64,000 bases of DNA from Pseudemcibacter aquimaris (lineage in GTDB: Bacteria > Pseudomonadota > Alphaproteobacteria > Sphingomonadales > Emcibacteraceae): the NCBI RefSeq assembly GCF_028869115.1, contig NZ_CP079800.1, positions 124,001 through 188,000 on the forward strand, read 5' to 3'. The translations under genes and the position numbers were made by a program. Below the pieces are notes generated by a model. It was given only the letters and a program-made list of their open reading frames with translations, did not search any database and had not been told where the DNA came from. Below, one piece after another: positions 36,304 through 44,987 of the stretch (position 1 is the stretch's first letter; every line of letters starts with the position of its first letter).

Positions 36304-37179
36304 CTAAAAATACGTTGTCATACGTTGTCTGATGCGCCCTAATATCAGGCCATAAACAAGCAAAAGGCTCATCAATGCAATGGATATTACGGATGCGTAA
36401 CCAAAATCCATTTCCTGATAAGCGGTGTCATAAATATAGGTGGCGACAATCTGTGTTGAATTGGCGGGACCACCATTGGTCATGACGATGATTATTTCCG
36501 CAAAATTGGCTATCCATATGGCTCGTACCAGTAGCGTAATGATTATTGTTGGCGCAATTAGCGGTATTGTAATATGGCGAAATGCCTGAAATCCGCTAAT
36601 GCCATCGATTTGGGCAGCTTCATATATATCGTTTGGTATGGACCTTAATGCCGCAAGCAGCATGATGGTGAAAAACGGGATACCAAACCACACATTGGCC
36701 GTGATTGGCCCCCACATGGCAAGATCAGGATCACTTAAGATATTTTCCGGCTCTTGTAATATACCCACAGCTTCGAACAGATATGGCAGTGGTCCTGTCA
36801 CCGGATTAAACATCCATACCCACATCAAACCAATTAAAAAGGATGGCACAGCCCAGGGGATAAACAGCACCGGTTGAATGAATTTAACCCCCTTAAAGCC
36901 ACTGTTTAAAATAAGCGCCAGCAATAACCCGAGCGTAAATTGGAAAAAAAGCGATGCACTTGTCCAGAAAAGCGTATTAAGCAAACTTTTGGTGAAAAGC
37001 GCGTCTTCACTTAATATCCGTTTAAATTGATCAAACCCCACATATTCCTTGGAGCCGGAAATTAGATCAAAATCATAAAAGGCGTATGTGATCCCCGTGA
37101 CCAACGGCACAAGCACCATCAGGAATATAAACAAGAGCGTCGGCGCAAGATAAAGCCATGGTTCACGTATGTTATTCAT
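36304..37179 (-). CDS. Carbohydrate ABC transporter permease (MalF/UgpA type)
   Basis: This is the partner permease, 291 aa, with six hydrophobic segments starting WLYLAPTLLFIFLMVLVPLVTGI. The ATPase-docking EAA loop is IPNDIYEAAQIDGISGFQAFRHITIPLI (about 188-215). LFIPWAVPSFLIGLMWVWMFNP is the typical helix-3/4 motif. Its start overlaps the 3' end of the binding-protein gene by eight bases, indicating coupling. Confidence 0.92.
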   Translation of the reverse strand: MNNIREPWLYLAPTLLFIFLMVLVPLVTGITYAFYDFDLISGSKEYVGFDQFKRILSEDALFTKSLLNTLFWTSASLFFQFTLGLLLALILNSGFKGVKFIQPVLFIPWAVPSFLIGLMWVWMFNPVTGPLPYLFEAVGILQEPENILSDPDLAMWGPITANVWFGIPFFTIMLLAALRSIPNDIYEAAQIDGISGFQAFRHITIPLIAPTIIITLLVRAIWIANFAEIIIVMTNGGPANSTQIVATYIYDTAYQEMDFGYASVISIALMSLLLVYGLILGRIRQRMTTYF

Positions 37180-38452
37180 TGGCCTTTAACCACCTTTTTT
37201 GAGATGCACTTAAAAAATCAGCCCAGGCGCGCGCCGTTTCTTCCGGTGTTTGTTCACCAAGCATCATGGCTTGGCCGCTTTGGACAACTTCGATGCTGTC
37301 AAATTCTGCGATATCCGGTAAGTAATTGGGATTAATCATATAATTCCAGCGGTCATCCTGTGTGGTTTCAAGCCATCCTGCGCCAATGTCACCACCCGCG
37401 AATATATCTTTCGCGAGGTTCTTATAAATAGGCACAAGTCCCGAACGTCTTGCCCATGCTTCGTGCTGTTCCCGTTCAAGTAAGTGACGAACCAGTTTAA
37501 AGGCCGCATCCTTTTTCGTTGATCCTTCCATCACGGACCAGCCGATATACCCTAAATGTGGGAAGCTTTTCCCCGATGGGCCAAGCGGCATTGGCGCCGA
37601 TGCATATTCATCATCATTCATTCTTTTTCTTAAGCTCGTAAGCGCATCGGGCGTTTGATGAAGCATGGCACAGGTGCCGCTATAAAAACCGGAAACGGTT
37701 TCATTTAAGCCCCAGTTAAGGCTGTCTTGTGGTGCATAGCCGTTTTGATAAAGATCACGAATAAACGTCAGGCCATCAATGGCCCCCTGATCATAAAATG
37801 TGCTGTTGCCATCCTGATCAAAAAATTCATTTTTGCCGTTCATCGTGTTCATGATCCAGTAATAAAAAACAGCACCCCCGCGTCCGCCATGATGGCAATA
37901 CCCGCTTGTGCCGGGCAGCTCGGAAATCTTCGCGGCCGTTTGATAAAATTCATCCATGGTCAGTGGTGGTTTTGAAATGCCGGCCTCGCGGAATATTTTC
38001 TTGTTATAAAGCATCGCCCGTAAGTAATAACCATAAGGCACCGTGTAAATGCGGTCATGAATGCTACCATATGCAAAGGTATCCTGTTCCAGATCAGCAT
38101 CAAATGTTTCACCGGAAAGATAATCCGTCATATCGGCCACTTGTCCGGCACTGACATAACGGGATAACCAGAAATCTGGCATTTCAATCACATCGGGAAT
38201 TTGCCCGCCCGCGATCATCATGCTTAATTTTTCAAAGGCCTGCCCCCATGAAAGCGAGATAACATCGACCTTAAGACCCGGGTTTTCCGCCTCGAAACTG
38301 TCGAGCTGTGATCTTAATAATCCGGTGCGTTCGGCGGATGTATTGACCTCGACAATCAGTAACCTGTTGGGGTCACGGTCGCGGTCTAATGCCGCCTGCC
38401 AACCGACAGCCGCCAAAATAATAATCACCAAAATGAATGCAATGCGAACCAT
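37172..38452 (-). CDS. ABC transporter extracellular solute-binding protein (family 1)
   Basis: This is a periplasmic sugar-binding protein of the MalE-like cluster B group, 426 aa. The N-terminal hydrophobic segment IAFILVIIILAAVGW acts as signal or anchor; no lipobox Cys is seen. SFEAENPGLKVDVISLSWGQAFEKLSMMIAGGQIPDVIEMPDFWLSRY contains the first-lobe signature (residues 52-99), and the C-terminal half has the hinge and PEETARAWADFL helix. It is first in the operon and reads away from the phosphoribosyltransferase gene. The ligand is unknown, most likely an oligosaccharide, polyol or glycerophosphodiester. Confidence 0.9.
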   Translation of the reverse strand: MVRIAFILVIIILAAVGWQAALDRDRDPNRLLIVEVNTSAERTGLLRSQLDSFEAENPGLKVDVISLSWGQAFEKLSMMIAGGQIPDVIEMPDFWLSRYVSAGQVADMTDYLSGETFDADLEQDTFAYGSIHDRIYTVPYGYYLRAMLYNKKIFREAGISKPPLTMDEFYQTAAKISELPGTSGYCHHGGRGGAVFYYWIMNTMNGKNEFFDQDGNSTFYDQGAIDGLTFIRDLYQNGYAPQDSLNWGLNETVSGFYSGTCAMLHQTPDALTSLRKRMNDDEYASAPMPLGPSGKSFPHLGYIGWSVMEGSTKKDAAFKLVRHLLEREQHEAWARRSGLVPIYKNLAKDIFAGGDIGAGWLETTQDDRWNYMINPNYLPDIAEFDSIEVVQSGQAMMLGEQTPEETARAWADFLSASQKRWLKANE

Positions 38453-38534
38453 GCGAGCATTCTATCAATCATCGGCAAGAATGGAATTCCTTTTTTATAT
38501 TATGGGCGTTATAGTACGCGGGAAAGGGAATAAT

Positions 38535-39107
38535 ATGGATAAAGTTTATATCACAGCAGACGAACTGATGAGCGCGTCACTGAAACTTGGGGAACAGATT
38601 ATCCGCGATGGGTTTCGTCCGGATTTTATCGTCGGTGTCTGGCGTGGCGGCACACCCGTGGGCATTGCCGTTCAGGAATTGATGGATTTCTGTGATATAA
38701 AATCAGACCATATCGCCATTCGCACCGCGAGCTATACGGGTATTGGCAAACAGGATAAAAACGTCCGTGTTTACGGCCTTCATTATCTGGTGGAAAATAT
38801 GAATGCGGATGATAGCTTGCTTATTCTCGATGATGTATTTGATAGCGGACGCAGCATTAAAGCGATCATCGAAGAGCTTAAAAATCAAATGCGCAAAAAC
38901 ATGCCGACCGATTTACGGGTGGGTACGGTTTATTATAAACCAAATAAAAACATGACCGACCGCGTGCCGGATTATTATACCCATAAAACCGAAGACTGGC
39001 TTATTTTTCCCCATGAACTGGATGGCCTTTCTGACGAGGAAATATTATCCAATAAACAGGACGCTGAAATGCTTGTCGCGCTCCGCAATGATTGCAGCGG
39101 GTCATAA
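38535..39107 (+). CDS. Phosphoribosyltransferase (hypoxanthine-PRT-like)
   Basis: This type I PRTase of 190 aa has the PRPP loop LLILDDVFDSGRSIKA (residues 95-110) with the two acidic residues, and the FIVGVWRGGTPVG first loop (31-43) giving the nonproline cis-peptide region. HKTEDWLIFPHEL is the purine-binding hood of the bacterial/archaeal hypoxanthine-guanine PRT-like group. Start: ATG 38535 with AAGGGAA; the longer frame to 38220 is antisense to the binding-protein gene. It overlaps the next gene by one base. A purine-salvage role is likely; exact base specificity is not shown. Confidence 0.85.
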   Translation: MDKVYITADELMSASLKLGEQIIRDGFRPDFIVGVWRGGTPVGIAVQELMDFCDIKSDHIAIRTASYTGIGKQDKNVRVYGLHYLVENMNADDSLLILDDVFDSGRSIKAIIEELKNQMRKNMPTDLRVGTVYYKPNKNMTDRVPDYYTHKTEDWLIFPHELDGLSDEEILSNKQDAEMLVALRNDCSGS

Positions 39108-39430
39108 TGGAAGAACTGGATTTTGAAATAACGGCCCCCATGTGGATTTATCAAGGCAAGGGCGCATGGCATTTCATCACCATTGACGGGGAAGAGGCCG
39201 CAAAAGTGCGCTTTTTCACGGACCCCGCCAACACGGGCCGAAAACGCCGGGGCTGGGGTTCGGTGAAGGTCACGGCCACCATCGGCAATACCACATGGGA
39301 AACCAGCATGTTCCCAAGCAAAGATTTAGAAGGGTATGTCTTACCCATCAAAAAGGACGTCAGAAAAGCAGAAGGCATATTCGCCGAAAATGACGTGACC
39401 GTTAGGCTTAAGGTCAAAACCGGATTATGA
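39107..39430 (+). CDS. DUF1905 domain protein
   Basis: This small soluble protein of 107 aa belongs to the DUF1905 family, whose function is unknown. The pattern MWIYQGKGAWHFITID then RRGWGSVKVTATIGNTTWETSMFPSKDLEGYVLPIKKDVRKA (spans residues 43-85) is the family core, often joined elsewhere to YdeI-like domains. The ATG shares a base with the stop of the phosphoribosyltransferase (TAATG). It overlaps the convergent membrane-protein gene by six bases. Confidence 0.85.
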   Translation: MEELDFEITAPMWIYQGKGAWHFITIDGEEAAKVRFFTDPANTGRKRRGWGSVKVTATIGNTTWETSMFPSKDLEGYVLPIKKDVRKAEGIFAENDVTVRLKVKTGL

Positions 39431-39676
39431 CCGACTTTTTTTAATCGCTTGAAAAATACCAAATAAACTGATCATCAACCACGCAATTTCAATCACGAAA
39501 GACGCCATGTTGAAACTGACCGTTAATGAGATCAGAATGAATATAGCCCCAAGCGCATTGACCAAAGAATAAAGCAACGATTTCACATCCATACGGTCCA
39601 ATTGCACCAACGAATAAACAACTAAAATCATCACAACACCAGTCATCCCGATGATATCAAAAATCAATGTGGTCAT
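39425..39676 (-). CDS. Small membrane protein, CBU_0592-like
   Basis: 83 aa with three hydrophobic segments: IIGMTGVVMILVVYSLVQL, LLYSLVNALGAIFILISLTV and FVIEIAWLMISLFGIFQAI. This arrangement, with the conserved Y-x-L and LVNALGA motif, fits the CBU_0592 family of small membrane proteins of unknown function. It overlaps the DUF1905 gene end and lies next to a GC-rich intergenic element. Confidence 0.75.
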   Translation of the reverse strand: MTTLIFDIIGMTGVVMILVVYSLVQLDRMDVKSLLYSLVNALGAIFILISLTVSFNMASFVIEIAWLMISLFGIFQAIKKSRS

Positions 39677-39705
39677 AGCACTGCTTTCAACAATGAGGTT
39701 CCTTG

Positions 39706-39769
39706 AGGGGGGAGGCCGTAAGGCCGGGGGGAGCTCAAGTAGCGAGGGCCACGAGCGGTAGATCCCCCC
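39706..39769. repeat. GC-rich structured intergenic element A
   Basis: A 64-base GC-rich stretch in an otherwise AT-rich gap. GAGGGGGG at the left end can pair with CCCCCC at the right (39764-39769), and inside is GGCC-GTAA-GGCC (39714-39725). Like the cluster at 40327-40419, it ends in CCCC-ATTAAAC/ATCAAAC-type sequence. Both flank the histidine phosphatase gene. Confidence 0.4.
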
Positions 39770-39775
39770 ATTAAA

Positions 39776-40258
39776 CTAAAAACTCGTCTGAAACTGCGTC
39801 AATGTCGCCTTGCCATCCTTGATCACGACCTTGAACATTTGCTCGTAATCTGTTTCCGCAAGTTTTGGTTGCTTGGTACCGGAAAGCAGTGACGCGAGAT
39901 CGGGTGTTGATGAACTATGGGCGACGATCAGAAACGTACCGTCCAGTGATTTTAACATATCCGCAAAGCCGGAAAGATCATCTGTGCTGAAAAGCTCAAC
40001 CGCGACACCCCTGTCGGCGGCGGTTGGTGTTGCAGTCATTACGGTGCGGTAAGTTTCCGTTGAAAAGACCCGTGAAATCGGTTCATCTTTTAACATTTTA
40101 ACGATATGTTCCGCGCGCTTGACGCCCTTTTCGGTCAGGATCGGGTTATCCCCATCCTGCTTTTCCGCATGACGCACCACATAATAGGTCCCATCCGCCT
40201 GCGCAATCTGCACCATCCCAAACAGGGCCACTAAAATGAATGCAACAAATCTTTTCAT
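39776..40258 (-). CDS. Exported histidine phosphatase family protein
   Basis: This phosphoglycerate-mutase-like phosphatase of 160 aa has a Sec signal (FVAFILVALFGMVQIAQA, residues 4-21) and the phosphohistidine motif YYVVRHAEKQDGDNP (His30 with Arg29). A central RVFSTETYRTVMTATP arginine segment and the second-His motif FLIVAHSSSTPDLASLL follow. The extracytoplasmic location is unlike SixA of E. coli, which is cytosolic. The substrate is unknown. It is monocistronic, between two GC-rich hairpin elements. Confidence 0.85.
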   Translation of the reverse strand: MKRFVAFILVALFGMVQIAQADGTYYVVRHAEKQDGDNPILTEKGVKRAEHIVKMLKDEPISRVFSTETYRTVMTATPTAADRGVAVELFSTDDLSGFADMLKSLDGTFLIVAHSSSTPDLASLLSGTKQPKLAETDYEQMFKVVIKDGKATLTQFQTSF

Positions 40259-40326
40259 GAATAAACTCCGGTAAAAAATGAATTACCTGCACTTTAACCA
40301 TCATTCACGATAATGTCACCCCCCGA

Positions 40327-40419
40327 AGACCTTGATCATCAAGGTCTGAGAACGGCGCTTCTGCGCCGCGCGAACGTTTTCGCGGAGGGGGAGCGCGCGA
40401 GCGCGGGGGCAACGCCCCC
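40327..40419. repeat. GC-rich intergenic element B: five consecutive perfect hairpins
   Basis: In the 323-base gap before the P-loop ATPase, five perfect stem-loops follow one another: AGACCTTGA/TCAAGGTCT (40327-40347), GGCGC/GCGCC (40354-40367), CGCGAA/TTCGCG (40369-40384), GCGC/GCGC (40393-40404) and GGGGGC/GCCCCC (40405-40419). There is no open frame. The rest of the gap (40420-40581) is AT-rich and holds the promoter of the next gene. Confidence 0.7.
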
Positions 40420-40522
40420 ATCAAACAAAGAAACTTTACACACTCAAGCGGTAAGAATCCTCGAAGTGGAAAAAATTATCAAGTAGAGACTAGCAATTTG
40501 ATTTTCATACATTGATTGAAAT

Positions 40523-40551
40523 TTGACACGTACAAATTTTGTTAATAGAAT
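40523..40551 (+). promoter_or_regulatory. Sigma70-type promoter for the P-loop ATPase
   Basis: TTGACA (40523-40528), 17 bases, TAGAAT (40546-40551): a perfect -35 and a five-of-six -10 at ideal spacing. An AAGGGGGG ribosome site (40568-40575) and the TTG start at 40582 follow. Confidence 0.7.
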
Positions 40552-40581
40552 TACTAGAAATTACTTTAAGGGGGGACTAGA

Positions 40582-42051
40582 TTGTCTAATATTGAAAAAT
40601 TAACCTTATATATTGAAGAAAATTTGAGAGCTACAGTAAATTCTGGTATGGATTTTGTAGACCCTAAGAATTTTAAAAAGAAACTACTTTCTAAGCAAAA
40701 TCATGTTGTCTTTGGTAGAAGAGGGGCAGGAAAATCATCATTAGTATCTTCTATTAATGACCAAAAAAAATATGCTTTTATTTATATTAATCTAGAAGAT
40801 TATAAAGATATTAGTTTTCCAAATATTATTTTATATGTTTTAAAGACATTGATTGAACAATTAATTAAGGTCTCTAGAGAAGAAAGACCTCTCTATAAAT
40901 GTAACTTTAAAGCATCAATCTTTAGAAGACATTTAAATCAAGTATTAAAAGATATTAATTTAGAAATACAAAAACCAGATTTTCAAGAAACTGACCTAAA
41001 AGAAAGAAATCTATCCGAAAATGGTGGTGCGGGTGAAATAAGTGGTAAACATGCAAGTGCTAGTTTAACAGGAAAAAAGTTGAGAGAGAAGGAAACTTCT
41101 ACTAGTGTTTCCTATTATAAAATAGAAAATTTAAAATTAACTATAAATAAATACCAAAAGGTTTGTAACGATTATAGCAAAGCCAATGATGGGCAATTTA
41201 TCTTTTTGATATTAGATGATTTTTATTTTTTAAAAAGGAATACTCAAGCATATTTTGTAGATTTCTTTCATCGAATATCAAAAGGGACATCTTTATATTT
41301 AAAAGTAGCTACAATTAAACATAGAAGTACTCTTTATGTCCAAGAAGATGATTCATATATTGGAACTGAATTAGGTCATGATATTTATGATATAGATTTA
41401 GATTATACATTAGATAAGTTTGATGATTTACAAGTTTTTATGAAATTCTTATTAGAGCATTCAATTGAGAAGAGTGGCGCATTAGGATTAAAGATAAATG
41501 AGATTTTTGCCGGAGATTCATTTAAACAATTGTGTTTAGCTTCTGGTGGGGTACCGAGAGATTTTTTATCTCTATTTGTAAAACTTATTCAATCAAAGCC
41601 TGAAGGTGAAAAAATTAATAAGATTCAGGTAACTGATGAAGCAATCTCATCAATTAGAAAAAAAATGGAGGGTATCGGAAAAGATTCAGAAGAAGATGCC
41701 AATTTATTAGAGAAATATTTACAAGAGATAAAAACCTTTGTTTATCATGATAATAGAACAAATGTATTTTTAGTTTCTAAGGAAGATTTGGAAAACATTA
41801 GAGAGTTTAGGCAGGCATTAAAAGAACTTGTAGATTTAAGGTTAATTCATATTATCCATATAAATACAAGTTGCGCACCTAGCGATGGTAAAAGATATGA
41901 AGCATATATGATTGATGTTGGTTTATATGACAATTCTAGGCCTATGAATTTCACATATGTGGAACCAGGGGCTGCAGATGATAAAGGGCGTAAAGATAGA
42001 ATGAGAGCATCACCTAAGTTAAAATTGGATAGATTCTTAAAACTGAGTTAG
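40582..42051 (+). CDS. AT-rich P-loop ATPase, Sll1717-like, probably acquired
   Basis: 489 aa, soluble. Walker A is VVFGRRGAGKSSL (Lys51) and Walker B FIFLILDDFYFLK (207-219), with a third motif ASGGVPRDFLSLF (sensor/lid-like, about 321-333). A Lys/Glu-rich C-terminal half looks helical and winged-helix-like. The FGRRGAGKSS style and overall layout fit the Sll1717 P-loop ATPase family, some of which are linked with mobile or defence loci; the role here is unknown. Start: TTG 40582, seven bases after AAGGGGGG; no closer ATG exists. Base composition is far more AT-rich, with Ile/Lys/Asn-rich codons, than the neighbouring genes, which are among the most GC-rich in the window. This points to horizontal transfer. 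Confidence 0.8.
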   Translation: MSNIEKLTLYIEENLRATVNSGMDFVDPKNFKKKLLSKQNHVVFGRRGAGKSSLVSSINDQKKYAFIYINLEDYKDISFPNIILYVLKTLIEQLIKVSREERPLYKCNFKASIFRRHLNQVLKDINLEIQKPDFQETDLKERNLSENGGAGEISGKHASASLTGKKLREKETSTSVSYYKIENLKLTINKYQKVCNDYSKANDGQFIFLILDDFYFLKRNTQAYFVDFFHRISKGTSLYLKVATIKHRSTLYVQEDDSYIGTELGHDIYDIDLDYTLDKFDDLQVFMKFLLEHSIEKSGALGLKINEIFAGDSFKQLCLASGGVPRDFLSLFVKLIQSKPEGEKINKIQVTDEAISSIRKKMEGIGKDSEEDANLLEKYLQEIKTFVYHDNRTNVFLVSKEDLENIREFRQALKELVDLRLIHIIHINTSCAPSDGKRYEAYMIDVGLYDNSRPMNFTYVEPGAADDKGRKDRMRASPKLKLDRFLKLS

Positions 42052-42092
42052 TTTGTTTTATAGCGATTACAAACAATAACTTTTGCTGTCTC

Positions 42093-43367
42093 CTACCTAA
42101 CAACCCCCATCGCCTGCTCAAGATCAGCAATCAAATCTTCCACATTCTCGATCCCTACGCTCAAACGAATAATGCTGTCCGTAATCCCCGCGATTTCACG
42201 TTCCGCTTTTGGGGTGGCGCTGTGGGTCATGCTGGCGGGGTGTTGGATTAGGCTGTCTACATTTCCGAGTGACACCGCAAGTGTCGGGACGGTCAGGGCA
42301 TTGGTGAAGGCTTTGCCGTTTTCCGCGCCGCCGTTTTTGCCGTCATGCAGTTCAAAAGATAGCATGCCGCCGAAACCGTTGATCATTTGCGCTTTTGCTT
42401 TTTCATGGCCCTTGTTTGATTTTAGACCCGGGTAGTAAACGGCTTTAACCTCGTCACGGGCTTCTAACCATTCGGCGATGGCTTGCGCGTTTTCCGCGTG
42501 GCGCTGCATGCGGATTTCAAATGTTTTTAGGCCGTTATTAATCAGCCATGTGTCTTTCGGGCTTGGGGCCACGCCCAGCATTTTATAAGTTAACCCCACG
42601 CCTTGTCCGCCAGGGTGCATGTAATCAAGGTGGGTGCTGACGATGGCGCCGCCGATGATTTGGCCGTGACCGGAAATATATTTGGATGTTGAATGAACAA
42701 TTACATCAACACCGAAATTTAACGGGCGCTGGTGAAATGGGGTCGCGAATGTATTGTCGGCAAACACCCACATGCCGTGTTGGTGGGCCTTGTCACACAG
42801 TGCTTTTAAATCAATCACTTCCAGTTTTGGATTGGACGGTGTTTCCACAAACACCAGTTTGGCGTCCGGATGGGCGTTGATTGCGGTTTCTAACCCTTCG
42901 CGGCTGCAATCGGAAACCCACATGACCTCGATCCCCAACCTTGGGGCCAGTTCATTGAAAAATTTAAAAGTGTTGCCATATAGGCCCATTTGAACAATGG
43001 CCTTATCACCGGCGCCGATGTGGGCGAGCACAGCCGCGGATGTGGCACCCATGCCGGATGATGTCACTTTACCCATGACGATTTCATTTGGTTCTTTGTC
43101 CGGGTTAGCCTTGATTAAATCGATCCCTTCCATATAGGCGATTTTATTGGCGAGATGATCATAATTGGGGTTGTGGGTGCGGGTATATGCGTAACCCTTA
43201 ACGCGGCCCGCGAAAACATCGGCGGCGTCATCGACCGTGTCAAACCCAAAGGTAGACGTCTGATAAATCGGCATTTGATGGGAATGGCGGTCATGAATGC
43301 CTTCGCCCACGTGGTTTACGATGGTGCCCATGCCGGCGTCTTTTGATACTTTTCCGTCTTTGCTCAT
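42093..43367 (-). CDS. Cystathionine gamma-synthase family PLP enzyme
   Basis: This Cys/Met-metabolism PLP enzyme of 424 aa (gamma-synthase, O-acetylhomoserine sulfhydrylase or methionine gamma-lyase type) has the PLP Lys in VHSTSKYISGHGQIIGG (about residues 216-232) and the phosphate-site YAYTRTHNPNYDHL (about 55-68). The C-terminal SLGNVDSLIQHPASMTHS (about 365-382) is the usual active-site loop. It is the last gene of the methylthioadenosine operon, 33 bases after the aldolase. That context fits reassembly of methionine from methanethiol and an activated homoserine, but the sequence alone does not separate this from a lyase. Confidence 0.88.
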   Translation of the reverse strand: MSKDGKVSKDAGMGTIVNHVGEGIHDRHSHQMPIYQTSTFGFDTVDDAADVFAGRVKGYAYTRTHNPNYDHLANKIAYMEGIDLIKANPDKEPNEIVMGKVTSSGMGATSAAVLAHIGAGDKAIVQMGLYGNTFKFFNELAPRLGIEVMWVSDCSREGLETAINAHPDAKLVFVETPSNPKLEVIDLKALCDKAHQHGMWVFADNTFATPFHQRPLNFGVDVIVHSTSKYISGHGQIIGGAIVSTHLDYMHPGGQGVGLTYKMLGVAPSPKDTWLINNGLKTFEIRMQRHAENAQAIAEWLEARDEVKAVYYPGLKSNKGHEKAKAQMINGFGGMLSFELHDGKNGGAENGKAFTNALTVPTLAVSLGNVDSLIQHPASMTHSATPKAEREIAGITDSIIRLSVGIENVEDLIADLEQAMGVVR

Positions 43368-43400
43368 TTTAATGTCTACCTTTATTAATACTTTTATAAT

Positions 43401-44222
43401 TTAATCTTTATCTTTAAATGCGTTTTTATATCTGTCGGTGCGGCCGAAATATTCCATTGATTTATCAAGGTCCTCGCCGCGCATGCCGTCGACGCTTAGG
43501 CCGGATTGTTTTAATGTCCAGAATATATCGGCGGCTTTTTCGACGACCTCAAGCTGGTCAAATGCGTGGGTGAGGGACGTGCCGACACTTAACGCGCCAT
43601 GCATATGCCACAGGATCACATTGCGGTGTTTAACTTCTTCCGCGCTTAACAGGCCGAGCTCTAAACTACCCGGTACCTGAAACGGTAAGTGGCCGATGCC
43701 TTCCGGTAATTGGATGCGAGCCTCGCTTTGAAGTCCTAATATACAGTCGCTTAAGACCTTTGGGTCATGGAATTCCGGGATATGGGTCAGCGATATTAAT
43801 TTTACCGGATGGGTATGGACAATGGCGCGATATTCCGGGCGGCTTAACATAAATTCATTTTGAATGGCGCAGTGGCTTGGCATTTCGCTGGTGGGGCGGT
43901 TGTTGCCGATAATCCACTGATATGATTTGCCGTCGTCGGCGATTTTATATAATCCGACGCCCTCTTCCGGGATTAAGGCAATATCACGGGAACGGGTGCC
44001 CGATCCGGTGATCAACAAATACTGACCGCCCAGTGCCGCAACCGTTAACGGCAGTGGCACGGGGTCACTATCAGGATTTCTTAAAATTTCCGGAATGTTT
44101 TCCGCATCAATCCTAAGGGACAGATTGCCGCCTTCTGCTTCTGACCAGCCCTTAAAGGCGAGCCATTCACAGATTTCTGAAAAATCATCAAGCGGTGTGA
44201 TATTTTGAAATGTTTCCTGCAT
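43401..44222 (-). CDS. Class II aldolase, RhaD-like, of methylthioadenosine operon
   Basis: This zinc aldolase/adducin-family protein of 273 aa closely follows E. coli rhamnulose-1-phosphate aldolase. It has GWSEAEGGNLSLRID (25-39), ITGSGTRSRD (71-80), the catalytic Glu113 in PTSEMPSH, zinc ligands His136/His138 in VHTHPVKLISL and His208 in WHMHGALS, and PEGIGHLPFQVPGS. No rhamnose genes are near. It follows mtnP and mtnA, so its likely substrate is 5-methylthioribulose-1-phosphate, cleaved to dihydroxyacetone phosphate and 2-methylthioacetaldehyde as by the aldolase of the Rhodospirillum/E. coli DHAP shunt. The alternative is a methylthioribulose-phosphate dehydratase (MtnB), which is the same superfamily but shorter. 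Confidence 0.8.
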   Translation of the reverse strand: MQETFQNITPLDDFSEICEWLAFKGWSEAEGGNLSLRIDAENIPEILRNPDSDPVPLPLTVAALGGQYLLITGSGTRSRDIALIPEEGVGLYKIADDGKSYQWIIGNNRPTSEMPSHCAIQNEFMLSRPEYRAIVHTHPVKLISLTHIPEFHDPKVLSDCILGLQSEARIQLPEGIGHLPFQVPGSLELGLLSAEEVKHRNVILWHMHGALSVGTSLTHAFDQLEVVEKAADIFWTLKQSGLSVDGMRGEDLDKSMEYFGRTDRYKNAFKDKD

Positions 44223-44231
44223 AAAATCCCC

Positions 44232-44987
44232 CTAAAGCAAAATTGGTGCTTCGCACGCATCGTCGGTGGTGGATTTTAAGACATCCAGCATCAAACGCAC
44301 CATATTTTCTCTTACCTCATCAATGTTGCCCTCGTGAATGGTTATTTTTTCCTCTAACCCGGCCGCAAGGTTAATGGGTAATGCAACCGCACCCATTACC
44401 ATGCCAAGCTCACCAGCAAGGTATACTTCCGGGCATCCGGTCATACCAACCACATCACCGCCCAGCATTTGATACATTTTAATTTCGGCCGGGCTTTCAA
44501 AACGGGGGCCGTTTGTCGCCACATAAGTGGCACCGTCATTGACCCTGATATTATGTTTATCCGCCAGTTCGATTGCCTTGGCGCTCATCACCGGGCAGTA
44601 TGGGATGCTCATTTCCACGTGGCCGATGCCGCGTTCGATGGTGTCAAAGAAACTAAATTCACGGCCATTTGTGAAATCAAGGAAATCCCGCATAATCGCC
44701 AGTTCCATGACCTGATATTTGGCGGTGATGGACCCAACCGCATAGGTGGCCATGATGCGTTTAACGCCTGCGTCTTTTAATGCCTTCATATTGGCGCGGT
44801 AATTAACGCGGTGGGGTGGGGTCGTGTGATCCACACCGTGGCGGGTCATGAAAATGATATCGGCGTAATCCCCTTTACCCTGATAATAGACGGCCTCACC
44901 ATATTCATTGGTAACGCGGACTTCATCAATTTCGATACCGGGCAGGTTATAAATCCCCGTGCCGCCAAGAATTGCTGCTTTTGACAT
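44232..44987 (-). CDS. mtnP: S-methyl-5'-thioadenosine phosphorylase MtnP
   Basis: Phosphorolysis of methylthioadenosine to adenine and methylthioribose-1-phosphate. The 251-aa protein has AILGGTGIYNLPG (phosphate loop), MTRHGVDHTTPPHRVNYRAN (phosphate/ribose site), a C-terminal-domain motif GATYVATNGPRFESPAEI and the MTGCPEVYLAGELGM base-site segment. Start choice: the second ATG, at 44987, lies six bases after AAAGGA and overlaps the mtnA stop as TAATG; the first ATG (44993) directly abuts that ribosome site and is rejected. It is the second gene of the operon. Confidence 0.93.
   Translation of the reverse strand: MSKAAILGGTGIYNLPGIEIDEVRVTNEYGEAVYYQGKGDYADIIFMTRHGVDHTTPPHRVNYRANMKALKDAGVKRIMATYAVGSITAKYQVMELAIMRDFLDFTNGREFSFFDTIERGIGHVEMSIPYCPVMSAKAIELADKHNIRVNDGATYVATNGPRFESPAEIKMYQMLGGDVVGMTGCPEVYLAGELGMVMGAVALPINLAAGLEEKITIHEGNIDEVRENMVRLMLDVLKSTTDDACEAPILL

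Noticed and set aside
38220-38534. Long N-terminal extension of the phosphoribosyltransferase frame
   Set aside because: It is antisense to the solute-binding-protein gene; the ATG at 38535 has a ribosome site and begins the conserved PRTase domain.
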